IMG/VR virus record: IMGVR_UViG_3300044641_006950 | Location: 1-64,000 of that record | Reading direction: 5' to 3' (one strand) | Length of the DNA stretch: 64,000 nt | Origin: a virus | Shown here: positions 28,704-37,322 of the stretch, piece by piece | How the letters are laid out: the number at the start of each line of letters is the position of its first letter | Position numbering within the stretch: the first letter of the stretch is position 1 | Made by a program: the position numbers and the translations under genes | Notes under the pieces: generated by a model | Told to the model about the DNA's origin: nothing | What the model saw: the letters and a program-made list of their open reading frames with translations, nothing else | Database searches by the model: none

Positions 28704-30986
28704 TCAAAATAACATAGCCAAAATAACTAAACTCACATCATCAGAACCTGCAGTTCCTTGGAGCCTTGTTCCCTGAAGACCTTGATTACCTTGAAGACCT
28801 TGAGTGCCTTGATTACTTAAACCTTGATTACCTTGAAGACCTTGGGTTCCTTGATGTCCTTGAAGACCTTGATTACCTTGAAGACCTTGATTACCTTGAA
28901 GACCTTGGGTTCCTTGATGTCCTTGAAGACCTTGATTACCTTGAAGACCTTGATTACCTTGAAGACCTTGAAGACCTTGATTACCTTGATGTCCTTGAAG
29001 ACCTTGATTACCTTGAAGACCTTGATTACCTTGAAGACCTTGATTACCTTGAAGACCTTGAGTACCTTGAAGACCTTGTGTTCCTTGAGTACCTTGAAGA
29101 CCTTGATTACCTTGAAGACCTTGATTACCTTGAAGACCTTGGCGACCTTGATTACTTAAACCTTGAAGACCTTGTGTTCCTTGATTTCCTTGAAGACCTT
29201 GCGTTCCCTGAGTTCCTTGATCTCCCTGAAGACCTTGAACCCCTTGATGTCCTTGAAGTCCTTGAGTGCCTTGATTACTTAAACCTTGAAGACCTTGGAT
29301 TCCTTGATGTCCTTGAAGACCTTGATTACCTTGAAGACCTTGGCGACCTTGAAGACCTTGGCGACCTTGAAGACCTTGAGTACCTTGAAGACCCTGATTT
29401 CCCTGTAATCCTTGGTTTCCCTGAAGACCCTGATTTCCCTGTAATCCTTGGTTTCCCTGAAGACCTTGTGTTCCTTGAAGACCTTGAGCTCCCTGTAATC
29501 CTTGAAGTCCTTGAACACCTTGAAGTCCTTGAACACCTTGAAGTCCTTGAACACCTTGAAGTCCTTGAGTGCCTTGATCACCTTGAAGACCTTGATTGCC
29601 TTGAAGACCTTGATTGCCTTGAAGACCTTGAGTTCCCTGTAATCCTTGGTTCCCTTGAAGTCCTTGATTACCTTGAAGACCTTGATTGCCTTGAAGACCT
29701 TGAGTTCCCTGTAATCCTTGGTTCCCTTGAAGTCCTTGATTGCCTTGAAGACCTTGATTGCCTTGAAGACCTTGATTGCCTTGAAGACCTTGATTGCCTT
29801 GAAGACCTTGGGTTCCTTGATGTCCTTGAAGACCTTGATTTCCCTGTAATCCTTGAACCCCCTGTGTTCCTTGACTACCTAAAGAAGAAAATACATGCCA
29901 AGTACCAGTTCCACCTTCATCTTCATAAATTATATCTAAAATAGTATTTGAAATATCAATAATTAAATCTTCAGAATAACCCTCAATAGTGCTTCCATTT
30001 CTATCTAATGTTAGATTATTTACAAACCAATTTCCACCATCAGCTATTCTCACTATTGCTCCAGGTGGAGGACTAAGTGGTAACTTTAAGGTAAAAGATC
30101 CAGAAGTTGTATCCGATATTACTTGACTACCATCTACTAATAAATCATTATCATTTAAAATAGTTTTTCTTACCCAAGAAGCTGGTTGTCCACCTATTCC
30201 CTGTGTTCCTTGAAGACCTTGTGTTCCTTGAGTACCTTGATCTCCCTGAAGACCTTGAGCACCCTGATCTCCCTCAGTTCCAGTTCCTCCTGCGAATCCT
30301 TGAAGACCTTGTGCTCCTTGAAGACCTTGAGTACCTTGAAGTCCTTGAGTGCCTTGAAGTCCTTGAAGACCTTGATTACTTAAACCTTGAAGTCCCTGAT
30401 TACCTTGAAGACCTTGGATTCCTTGATGTCCTTGAAGACCTTGATTGCCCTGAGACCCACCACCCTGAAGACCTTGAGTACCTTGAAAACCTTGAGTACC
30501 TTGAAGTCCTTGAGTACCTTGATTACTTAAACCTTGAAGACCTTGATTACCTTGAAGACCCTGATTTCCCTGCAATCCTTGGTTCCCCTGAAGTCCTTGG
30601 GTTCCTTGAGTACCTTGATCTCCCTGAAGACCTTGAGCACCCTGATCTCCCTCAGTTCCAGTTCCTCCTGAGAATCCTTGAAGACCCTGATTTCCCTGTA
30701 ATCCTTGGTTTCCCTGAAGTCCTTGTGATCCTTGGAGACCTTTTAAATCAATTCCAGAACCTTCTTCAGAAATGGGCAACCAATATCTTTTTCCAACATG
30801 CCCATCAACAGCAGCCAAGATAAAAGTTTGACCAACTGGTTTTGGATTTACAGTAGTAGATGCAATACCAACTTTAGGATCACCTAAATCTGGTTCTGCT
30901 TGTTCTAATGATAAAAACTCATATCTATCAGAAGTTATTCCAGTTTGATCAAATCTTCTTACTCTACCAGAATTATATTTTACCAT
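28704..30986 (-). CDS. Collagen-like fibre protein, 760 aa
   Basis: Residues 1-85 (MVKYNSGRVRRFDQTGITSD...) form an N-terminal head. Gly-X-Y triplets, mostly GLQGNQ and GTQGLQ, fill about residues 85-265 and 375-745. A beta-rich insert separates them (residues about 265-375; LLVDGSQVISDTTSGSFTLK, WFVNNLTLDRNGSTIEGYSE). The triplets almost lack Pro, so the helix would depend on Gln, Asn and Thr. It should form a stiff trimeric rod in the virion. The C-terminus stops about 18 residues after the last triplet (TAGSDDVSLVILAMLF) with no obvious trimerisation domain, which is unusual. It lies between two small beta proteins. Confidence 0.75.
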   Translation of the reverse strand: MVKYNSGRVRRFDQTGITSDRYEFLSLEQAEPDLGDPKVGIASTTVNPKPVGQTFILAAVDGHVGKRYWLPISEEGSGIDLKGLQGSQGLQGNQGLQGNQGLQGFSGGTGTEGDQGAQGLQGDQGTQGTQGLQGNQGLQGNQGLQGNQGLQGLSNQGTQGLQGTQGFQGTQGLQGGGSQGNQGLQGHQGIQGLQGNQGLQGLSNQGLQGLQGTQGLQGTQGLQGAQGLQGFAGGTGTEGDQGAQGLQGDQGTQGTQGLQGTQGIGGQPASWVRKTILNDNDLLVDGSQVISDTTSGSFTLKLPLSPPPGAIVRIADGGNWFVNNLTLDRNGSTIEGYSEDLIIDISNTILDIIYEDEGGTGTWHVFSSLGSQGTQGVQGLQGNQGLQGHQGTQGLQGNQGLQGNQGLQGNQGLQGNQGLQGNQGLQGTQGLQGNQGLQGNQGLQGNQGLQGTQGLQGNQGLQGNQGLQGDQGTQGLQGVQGLQGVQGLQGVQGLQGLQGAQGLQGTQGLQGNQGLQGNQGLQGNQGLQGNQGLQGTQGLQGRQGLQGRQGLQGNQGLQGHQGIQGLQGLSNQGTQGLQGHQGVQGLQGDQGTQGTQGLQGNQGTQGLQGLSNQGRQGLQGNQGLQGNQGLQGTQGTQGLQGTQGLQGNQGLQGNQGLQGNQGLQGHQGNQGLQGLQGNQGLQGNQGLQGHQGTQGLQGNQGLQGNQGLQGHQGTQGLQGNQGLSNQGTQGLQGNQGLQGTRLQGTAGSDDVSLVILAMLF

Positions 30987-30996
30987 TTTATCTTTA

Positions 30997-31344
30997 TCAC
31001 TGTTTTGCAGTTTCTAAAACACTTAATACTAAAGTTAAGGCGTTATTTTCACTCGCTTGAACTTTGAAAATATCATTAGTTTCTAAAACAAGTCTGCCGT
31101 CAGAAACTATATTATAACCGTCTTTTGGTGGTATTGGAACCTGAGCACTTAAACTAGTATCACTTGGAGACTCTGAAGTTCTAGAATGATATGCAGTTAC
31201 TGATACAATACCCGAAGAAGTATTTGATACTTGAGATAAAATAATAATCGATGCTACTCCAGCGGGACATGTATATATTCCAACATTTGCGGTTGTTAAA
31301 TTATATCTTATTGTTCTAAATTTATTAAGTGCAACTACTGCCAT
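30997..31344 (-). CDS. Small beta-sandwich virion protein, 115 aa
   Basis: Begins MAVVALNKFRTIRYNLTTAN and has a beta-rich, Val/Ile/Thr-rich sequence (YTCPAGVASIIILSQVSNTS, LETNDIFKVQASENNALTLV). This pattern occurs in small tail and fibre-tip proteins of cyanophages. It follows the 1495-residue collagen-like gene by 1 base and precedes the 760-residue one by 10 bases. It resembles the 125-residue protein at 28284-28661. Confidence 0.6.
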   Translation of the reverse strand: MAVVALNKFRTIRYNLTTANVGIYTCPAGVASIIILSQVSNTSSGIVSVTAYHSRTSESPSDTSLSAQVPIPPKDGYNIVSDGRLVLETNDIFKVQASENNALTLVLSVLETAKQ

Positions 31345-31345
31345 T

Positions 31346-34300
31346 TTATATTCCTAATGCAATAATTAAAGGTGTTACTGTATTTAACAAACTTTGATTG
31401 AACGCTCTTCCACTGATTGTTCCCGTAAGCTGATTTATAGTTACGTCTGGTCCGATTCTAAAGTTTCCAGATTGATTTGTACCAGTAAATATAATTTTAC
31501 CACCATCTAACATTACAAATTCATTTTCTGGAATTGTAACACCACCTAAAGAAGGTTTTGCAGTATTAATATCAATTCCGCTACCAACCCACTCTAAAGA
31601 AATTGTAGTTGCAAGTTGTAAACTTAATCTTGAAAAATAAACAGTAGTTCCAGTACTGACTGTATTATTTAGATTCTGTTGTAAAACTACAGTAGAAATT
31701 CCAGACACTGGCAATGAAGCACTTTCTATTCCATAAAAAATTGGGTATAGAGTTGTTGTAAATGCGAGACCAACTCCACCATTATGATTAATGGAGTATC
31801 CTGGATTCATTAGATATTGGGAACCAGTATTATTAACGTCTATTGAAATAATCGTTCCATTATTAGAAACATTCACAGAAGCTTCTGCAGTAAGTCCATT
31901 TTCTCCTGTCGGATTTGAAAATACAATGGTTGGGGGATTTGTTGGCGAATATCCAGAACCATTATTTGTAACTTGAATTGATTGAACCTGATAATATAGT
32001 TTATCAAAATATATTGCCTGACCATCATACGGACGATTATTTCCAACCCCAGAAATTACAACCGTATCTGAATTATCACTATCAAATATTACTTCATTTA
32101 CTACATTTCCAGTATAACGATAAATTGATCTAGATTCTGCATCACCGACTCCATTAGAAACTAAACCTTTATTTCCAAAAGAACAATTTGAGTTTGTAAT
32201 ATCACATTGTCCACCACCAGAAGTCCAGTGCCCTATATCATTACATATCGTGAAAATTGAAACTAACTGAGCATAAGCGCCGTTTGTAATTGAAACGCCA
32301 ATTCCACCCTGATTATATTGAGTATAAGAGTCAACGGACATGGATCCTGTGACACCAAAATCATCCAAATCTCCAGGTTCTGCGTGAAATCCGTCAACTT
32401 TCAGTCCAATACTATTTGGTATAAAGTTTGTACAGTTTCTTACATAAGGGCCTTGTGTGATATTTCCAACCCCAGGAGAGTAAGTTGTCAATCCAATTTT
32501 ACTTAAGGACCAATTATTTCCAGTTTGACCGTCATAATCTGACGGATATGTTGTATTAATTCCAGAACCAGATAATCCATCTCTGATAATCGTAGTGACA
32601 ACACCGACACAAGTATGGACTGCAGAAAGAACATTAGAACAATTTAATAAATTATAATTTGTTGCTCCATCAGATTGAATACTTAAATCTCTTATTTGAG
32701 TATTCACACTTTGATGATTTCCAGTCCATAAAACATTATTAATACACGAGAAGGCAATTCCAATCGCATATTTTAAAGTATCAATTGTTGCGTCTTTAAC
32801 ACTATAACCATTCGTATCTGTTCCAGTAATATGAAGAAGAGTTGCACCATTATAATAAGACTTTCCAGCACCAACACATTTTGAATTTCCACCTCTTGTA
32901 ATGTCATGACAGACTGCTCTGAACACATCTTTTACATCATCTTTACAATCATTTGGATTTCCTGTTGGGACAACAAACGCTGGATTTTTATAATTTGTAC
33001 TTGTTAAATATCCAACTGCTTCGGAAGCAATGAAATCTAGATTCATACGAATCATTCTTGCGCCGTCAAAAAATCTATCAGAAGAAACTCCTGCCAACGG
33101 TTGGAAAGCAACAATTGCCGCACCATTAGTTGATTCTGGACCAACAAAACTTAAATCTGTTAAATGACAACCATTATTAACATAGAACAAATCTAATCCA
33201 GAATTTTGTGGAGTAATCATACAATTTCTAAGTTCTGTTCCTTCAACAGAAACTGTTTTTTGTAAGATTACTGGATTATCTTCAACATATACACCTGGAA
33301 AAACTTTAATCGTATCGCCAGAACTTGCAATTCCTGCTGCATTTTTAATCGTTCTTTTTGGATGATTTTCTGCTAGTCCAGTGTTACTATCATTTCCAGT
33401 TTGAGAAACATAAATGGTTTTTCCAATTGGTTTATAAGAGGTTATTGATACTTTACCTTTACCATTAGTTGGATTAAGATCAATGCCTATTCCAGAAACT
33501 AATTGAGTTACAATTCCAACTAATCCAGATCCATCACCAAGATAATTTGTAGCAGTTGCAGTTCCAACAACAGTTAATGAAGTGTTTGAATATGGACTAG
33601 AAGTTCCTACTCCAAGACTACCAGATGAAGGTATGAATGTTAATTTTTCCGAAGAAGTGAATATTGTTGATATAGATCCACTACTTTGTGTTAAAAATCC
33701 AACATATTTTATTTCATTACTTGTAAGGTCATTAAAAATTTTATCGAATCCTGCTCCCTGAGTTCCTTGTTGTCCCTGTAATCCTTGGTTCCCCTGAAGA
33801 CCTTGGGTTCCTTGATGTCCTTGAAGACCTTGATTACCTTGAAGACCTTGATTACCTTGATTACCTTGAAGACCTTGAGTACCTTGAAGTCCTTGAGTAC
33901 CTTGAAGACCTTGAGTGCCTTGAAGACCTTGAGTGCCTTGAAGACCTTGAGTGCCTTGAAGACCTTGAGTACCTTGAAGTCCTTGAGTACCTTGAAGACC
34001 TTGAGTGCCTTGAAGACCTTGAGTGCCTTGATCACCTTGAAGTCCTTGGAGACCTTGTGTTCCTTGATTACTTAAACCTTGAAGACCTTGAGTACCTTGA
34101 AGACCTTGAGTGCCTTGAAGACCTTGGGTTCCTTGATTACTTAAACCTTGAAGACCTTGAGTGCCTTGAAGACCTTGAGTACCTTGAAGTCCTTGAGTAC
34201 CTTGAAGACCTTGTGTTCCTTGATTACTTAAACCTTGAAGACCTTGATTACCTTGAAGACCTTGAGTACCTTGAAGTCCTTGAGTACCTTGAAGACCTTG

Positions 34301-35833
34301 TGTTCCTTGATTACTTAAACCTTGAAGACCTTGATTACCTTGAAGACCTTGATTACCTTGAAGTCCTTGAAGACCTTGATTACCTTGAAGACCTTGAGTA
34401 CCTTGATCACCCTGAAGACCTTGTGTTCCCTGAGTTCCTTGATCACCCTGAAGACCCTGATTTCCTTGTAATCCTTGAGTACCTTGATGTCCTTGTAATC
34501 CTTGATTTCCTTGTAATCCTTGGTTCCCCTGAAGACCCTGATTTCCTTGTAATCCTTGGTTCCCCTGAAGACCCTGATTTCCTTGCAATCCTTGAGTACC
34601 TTGATTACCTTGAAGACCTTGGGTTCCTTGATGTCCTTGAAGACCTTGATTACCTTGAAGACCTTGATGTCCTTGAAGACCTTGGGTTCCTTGAGTACCT
34701 TGATCTCCCTGAAGACCTTGTGTTCCTTGAGTGCCTTGATCTCCCTGCAATCCTTGGTTTCCCTGAAGACCTTGAGTTCCTTGATGTCCTTGAAGACCTT
34801 GATTACCTTGAGTTCCTTGATCTCCTTGAAGACCTTGATTGCCTTGAAGACCTTGGGTTCCTTGATGTCCTTGAAGACCTTGATTACCTTGAAGACCTTG
34901 ATTACCTTGAAGACCTTGGGTTCCTTGATGTCCTTGAAGACCTTGATTACCTTGAAGACCTTGAGTACCTTGTGCCCCTTGAAGACCTTGGGTTCCTTGT
35001 GCCCCTTGAGTACCTTGAAAATTACTTAAAGATCCTTGAAGACCCTGTGCCCCTTGAGTACCTTGAAAATTACTTAAAGATCCTTGAAGACCCTGAAGTC
35101 CTTGATTTCCTTGAAGTCCTTGATTTCCTTGAAGTCCTTGATTTCCTTGAAGTCCTTGATTTCCTTGAAGTCCTTGACGACCTTGAGTTCCCTGTAATCC
35201 TTGGTTCCCTTGAAGTCCTTGATTACCTTGAAGACCTTGATTACCTTGAAGACCTTGATTACCTTGAAGACCTTGATTACCTTGAAGACCTTGGGTTCCC
35301 TGTAATCCTTGGTTCCCTTGAAGACCTTGAGTACCTTGAAAATTACTTAAAGATCCTTGAAGACCCTGAAGTCCTTGATTTCCTTGAAGTCCTTGATTTC
35401 CTTGAAGTCCTTGAGTACCTTGAGTTCCTTGAAAATTACTTAAAGATCCTTGAAGACTCTGTGCCCCTTGAGATCCTTGGCGTCCTTGTGCTCCTTGGAG
35501 TCCTTGTGTTCCTTGAAAATTACTTAAAGGTCCTTGAGTTCCTTGAAAATTACTTAAAGATCCTTGAAGTCCTTGAGACACCTGTAAACCACCACCTCCT
35601 CCACCACCAGAGAAAAGAGTGCCATTTTGATAAAGACTACCAGAAAAATTAATGTCTCCACCAACATCTAAATTATAACGTGGAAGAGTAGATCCAATAC
35701 CAACAGATCCGCCAACACCAGTAATAGAAGTTCCACCAATACTAATAGTACCACCAACACTAATTGTGTTGACTTCTAAGTCATTAATTTCCTCAGGTGG
35801 TCTATCTGTATAATAGATTCTAATTCTGGTCAT
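31346..35833 (-). CDS. Collagen-like fibre with C-terminal beta-helix domain, 1495 aa
   Basis: Three parts. Residues 1-85 hold a VGIGSTLPRYNLDVGGDI strand motif and a polyglycine hinge (SGGGGGGGL). About residues 88-694 are Gly-X-Y triplets (GLQGNQ, GTQGLQ, GHQGTQ), interrupted eight times or more by SLSNFQG and GLSNQGTQ kinks. The last 800 residues form a pectate-lyase or right-handed beta-helix-like domain (KTIYVSQTGNDSNTGLAENH, FPGVYVEDNPVILQ, VEGTELRNCMITPQ), the DUF1565 style of tail spikes, which may bind or cleave polysaccharide. It is ATGA-coupled to the gene upstream. It probably is a long receptor-binding fibre. Confidence 0.75.
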   Translation of the reverse strand: MTRIRIYYTDRPPEEINDLEVNTISVGGTISIGGTSITGVGGSVGIGSTLPRYNLDVGGDINFSGSLYQNGTLFSGGGGGGGLQVSQGLQGSLSNFQGTQGPLSNFQGTQGLQGAQGRQGSQGAQSLQGSLSNFQGTQGTQGLQGNQGLQGNQGLQGLQGSLSNFQGTQGLQGNQGLQGTQGLQGNQGLQGNQGLQGNQGLQGNQGLQGNQGLQGTQGRQGLQGNQGLQGNQGLQGNQGLQGNQGLQGLQGSLSNFQGTQGAQGLQGSLSNFQGTQGAQGTQGLQGAQGTQGLQGNQGLQGHQGTQGLQGNQGLQGNQGLQGHQGTQGLQGNQGLQGDQGTQGNQGLQGHQGTQGLQGNQGLQGDQGTQGTQGLQGDQGTQGTQGLQGHQGLQGNQGLQGHQGTQGLQGNQGTQGLQGNQGLQGNQGLQGNQGLQGNQGLQGNQGLQGHQGTQGLQGNQGLQGDQGTQGTQGLQGDQGTQGLQGNQGLQGLQGNQGLQGNQGLQGLSNQGTQGLQGTQGLQGTQGLQGNQGLQGLSNQGTQGLQGTQGLQGTQGLQGTQGLQGLSNQGTQGLQGTQGLQGTQGLQGLSNQGTQGLQGLQGDQGTQGLQGTQGLQGTQGLQGTQGLQGTQGLQGTQGLQGTQGLQGTQGLQGTQGLQGNQGNQGLQGNQGLQGHQGTQGLQGNQGLQGQQGTQGAGFDKIFNDLTSNEIKYVGFLTQSSGSISTIFTSSEKLTFIPSSGSLGVGTSSPYSNTSLTVVGTATATNYLGDGSGLVGIVTQLVSGIGIDLNPTNGKGKVSITSYKPIGKTIYVSQTGNDSNTGLAENHPKRTIKNAAGIASSGDTIKVFPGVYVEDNPVILQKTVSVEGTELRNCMITPQNSGLDLFYVNNGCHLTDLSFVGPESTNGAAIVAFQPLAGVSSDRFFDGARMIRMNLDFIASEAVGYLTSTNYKNPAFVVPTGNPNDCKDDVKDVFRAVCHDITRGGNSKCVGAGKSYYNGATLLHITGTDTNGYSVKDATIDTLKYAIGIAFSCINNVLWTGNHQSVNTQIRDLSIQSDGATNYNLLNCSNVLSAVHTCVGVVTTIIRDGLSGSGINTTYPSDYDGQTGNNWSLSKIGLTTYSPGVGNITQGPYVRNCTNFIPNSIGLKVDGFHAEPGDLDDFGVTGSMSVDSYTQYNQGGIGVSITNGAYAQLVSIFTICNDIGHWTSGGGQCDITNSNCSFGNKGLVSNGVGDAESRSIYRYTGNVVNEVIFDSDNSDTVVISGVGNNRPYDGQAIYFDKLYYQVQSIQVTNNGSGYSPTNPPTIVFSNPTGENGLTAEASVNVSNNGTIISIDVNNTGSQYLMNPGYSINHNGGVGLAFTTTLYPIFYGIESASLPVSGISTVVLQQNLNNTVSTGTTVYFSRLSLQLATTISLEWVGSGIDINTAKPSLGGVTIPENEFVMLDGGKIIFTGTNQSGNFRIGPDVTINQLTGTISGRAFNQSLLNTVTPLIIALGI

Positions 35834-36726
35834 TTATTGTTTCTCCTGTCGTAGTTCCATCCTGCAAGAGAGTATTCGCTATTATCTCCTGGGTAATCAT
35901 TGGGAGTTTTCCCTTCATATTCAACAATTAATTTTTCACCTAAACGATCTGCCCAAACTTGATAATAACAATTAATGGCAGTTCCATTTCCAGATTTAAT
36001 TCTTATTCTTTTTCCCCATTCAATTGATTCTACAATTAAATCTTGACTATGCCCAATTTGTGTCAAATTAACGCTGATAGTTTCTGGATCAATTAAACCT
36101 TCCCAGTAGTCTGGCAATTCAATAACATTTTTTCCTTGTAATTTTCCTCTTATATAAATTGCAGATTCTGGACCTTCTACACAAATGTGTCTCAATCTAT
36201 GATTAGGTTTATTTGGGTGAGGAATATCAAATCCTTTTTTACTATTGATAGCAGTTGCTAAATCTGCACCAATTCCGTCAATAAAAACAAATCCACTAAT
36301 TGTGGTTATTTCACTATTAATGGTAGTTGCTGGAGCAGTAATTTCATTCGATCCAGCTGCTGTGATTGAATTATCTCCACCAGAAGTTACTGAAAATGAA
36401 GCTCCAAGAAAAGAATTATCTGTGCATATTGATTTAAATGAAACACCATCACACAAAGTAGTTCCATCATGAACAACTGCACCTTTTACATTATGAAATC
36501 CAAAAGTATCTGATATTCCATATACTGTCAAACTAACTGGAGCCGTAGGACCTGGTTTAATAGTAACAGATGAAAAATCCATTCCAGTATGTCCCATGCC
36601 AAAATATGCTTGGTATATACTTGCAGTTCCTGGTTGCCTAAAAACTTGAGGTAATTCTAAGGAAGTACCAAATAATCCGTGAATAACGTCTAGTAAACCT
36701 GCGCCTGCTCCATCTGAAGATGCCAT
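35830..36726 (-). CDS. Virion protein with C-terminal fibre-associated domain, 298 aa
   Basis: The N-terminal half is Gly- and Thr-rich beta (MASSDGAGAGLLDVIHGLFG). The C-terminal half begins KKGFDIPHPNKPNHRLRHIC then VEGPESAIYIRGKLQGKNVI and LPDYWEGLIDPETISVNLTQ, a module that I recognise from many phage and bacterial fibre or structural proteins (often described as an auto-chaperone-like end). In neighbouring phages it sits near collagen-like fibres. It could fold or attach the adjacent fibre. The exact role is unknown. Confidence 0.65.
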   Translation of the reverse strand: MASSDGAGAGLLDVIHGLFGTSLELPQVFRQPGTASIYQAYFGMGHTGMDFSSVTIKPGPTAPVSLTVYGISDTFGFHNVKGAVVHDGTTLCDGVSFKSICTDNSFLGASFSVTSGGDNSITAAGSNEITAPATTINSEITTISGFVFIDGIGADLATAINSKKGFDIPHPNKPNHRLRHICVEGPESAIYIRGKLQGKNVIELPDYWEGLIDPETISVNLTQIGHSQDLIVESIEWGKRIRIKSGNGTAINCYYQVWADRLGEKLIVEYEGKTPNDYPGDNSEYSLAGWNYDRRNNK

Positions 36727-36737
36727 ATAATTTCTCC

Positions 36738-37322
36738 TTACTTACATGAATTAGATAGTCCTTGCAATATTGATCCCCAATTTCCAGCAAGGACACTAGA
36801 AATTAAACTTCCAGTAGAAGCAACTCCACCGTCAATCACTTTACCTGCATTTTTTATAAAAGCTGGTGACGATATTGTGACTCCACCTTCACCATGAATG
36901 CAAACATTTTTACCTCCAGCTAATTTTATTTGATCACCAGTGGCAAGTATTATTTGACCATTTGCAGAAGCTAAAATATTACCAGATCCAGACGGGCCGC
37001 TTGTCTCTATGTAAATATTTTTTGCTTTTAATCTAATGCTTCCGTTTTCGGCAATTAATGCAATATCTCCATTTTTTGCACAAATAGATCGTGCTATTCC
37101 ACCATTTTCTTCAGGATCTGTTTGATGTCCACAAGTCTCATAATTACTACGCATTATATGTTCAACTTTATTTCCACTTTTACCATACACCACTTGAGAA
37201 TCAGCAGAGGTGATGATTGTTAAATCTCTACCATCGTCGATTGATTCTGGTCCAATGGGCCCACAATGCATAAAACAATGCGAGTTATTTGCAATAGTAT
37301 AGTCTGGGGCTGACTGTGGCAT
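36738..37322 (-). CDS. Spike-like beta-helix protein, gp5 C-terminal or DUF2345-like, 194 aa
   Basis: Start at ATG 37322 (MPQSAPDYTIANNSHCFMHC), one base into the upstream stop (TAATG). From residue 80 the sequence repeats short strand units, for example NGDIALIAENGSIRLKAKNI, NGQIILATGDQIKLAGG and VCIHGEGGVTI, like the needle-shaped beta-helix of T4 gp5 or VgrG. The gp5-like OB-fold gene lies at 41206-41694 and carries no such tail, so this may be the missing spike portion. It would be part of the tail tip. Confidence 0.6.
   Translation of the reverse strand: MPQSAPDYTIANNSHCFMHCGPIGPESIDDGRDLTIITSADSQVVYGKSGNKVEHIMRSNYETCGHQTDPEENGGIARSICAKNGDIALIAENGSIRLKAKNIYIETSGPSGSGNILASANGQIILATGDQIKLAGGKNVCIHGEGGVTISSPAFIKNAGKVIDGGVASTGSLISSVLAGNWGSILQGLSNSCK

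Noticed and set aside
28766-35600. CRISPR-like array
   Set aside because: The periodic repeats are within a continuous coding frame, with no spacers of distinct sequence and no Cas genes.
28766-35652. Long plus-strand frames of LEDLDYLEDL-type repeats opposite the collagen-like genes
   Set aside because: They are antisense shadows of the Gly-X-Y codon repeat. The repeat unit of 9 or 18 bases has no stop in several frames. There is no ribosome site or domain.
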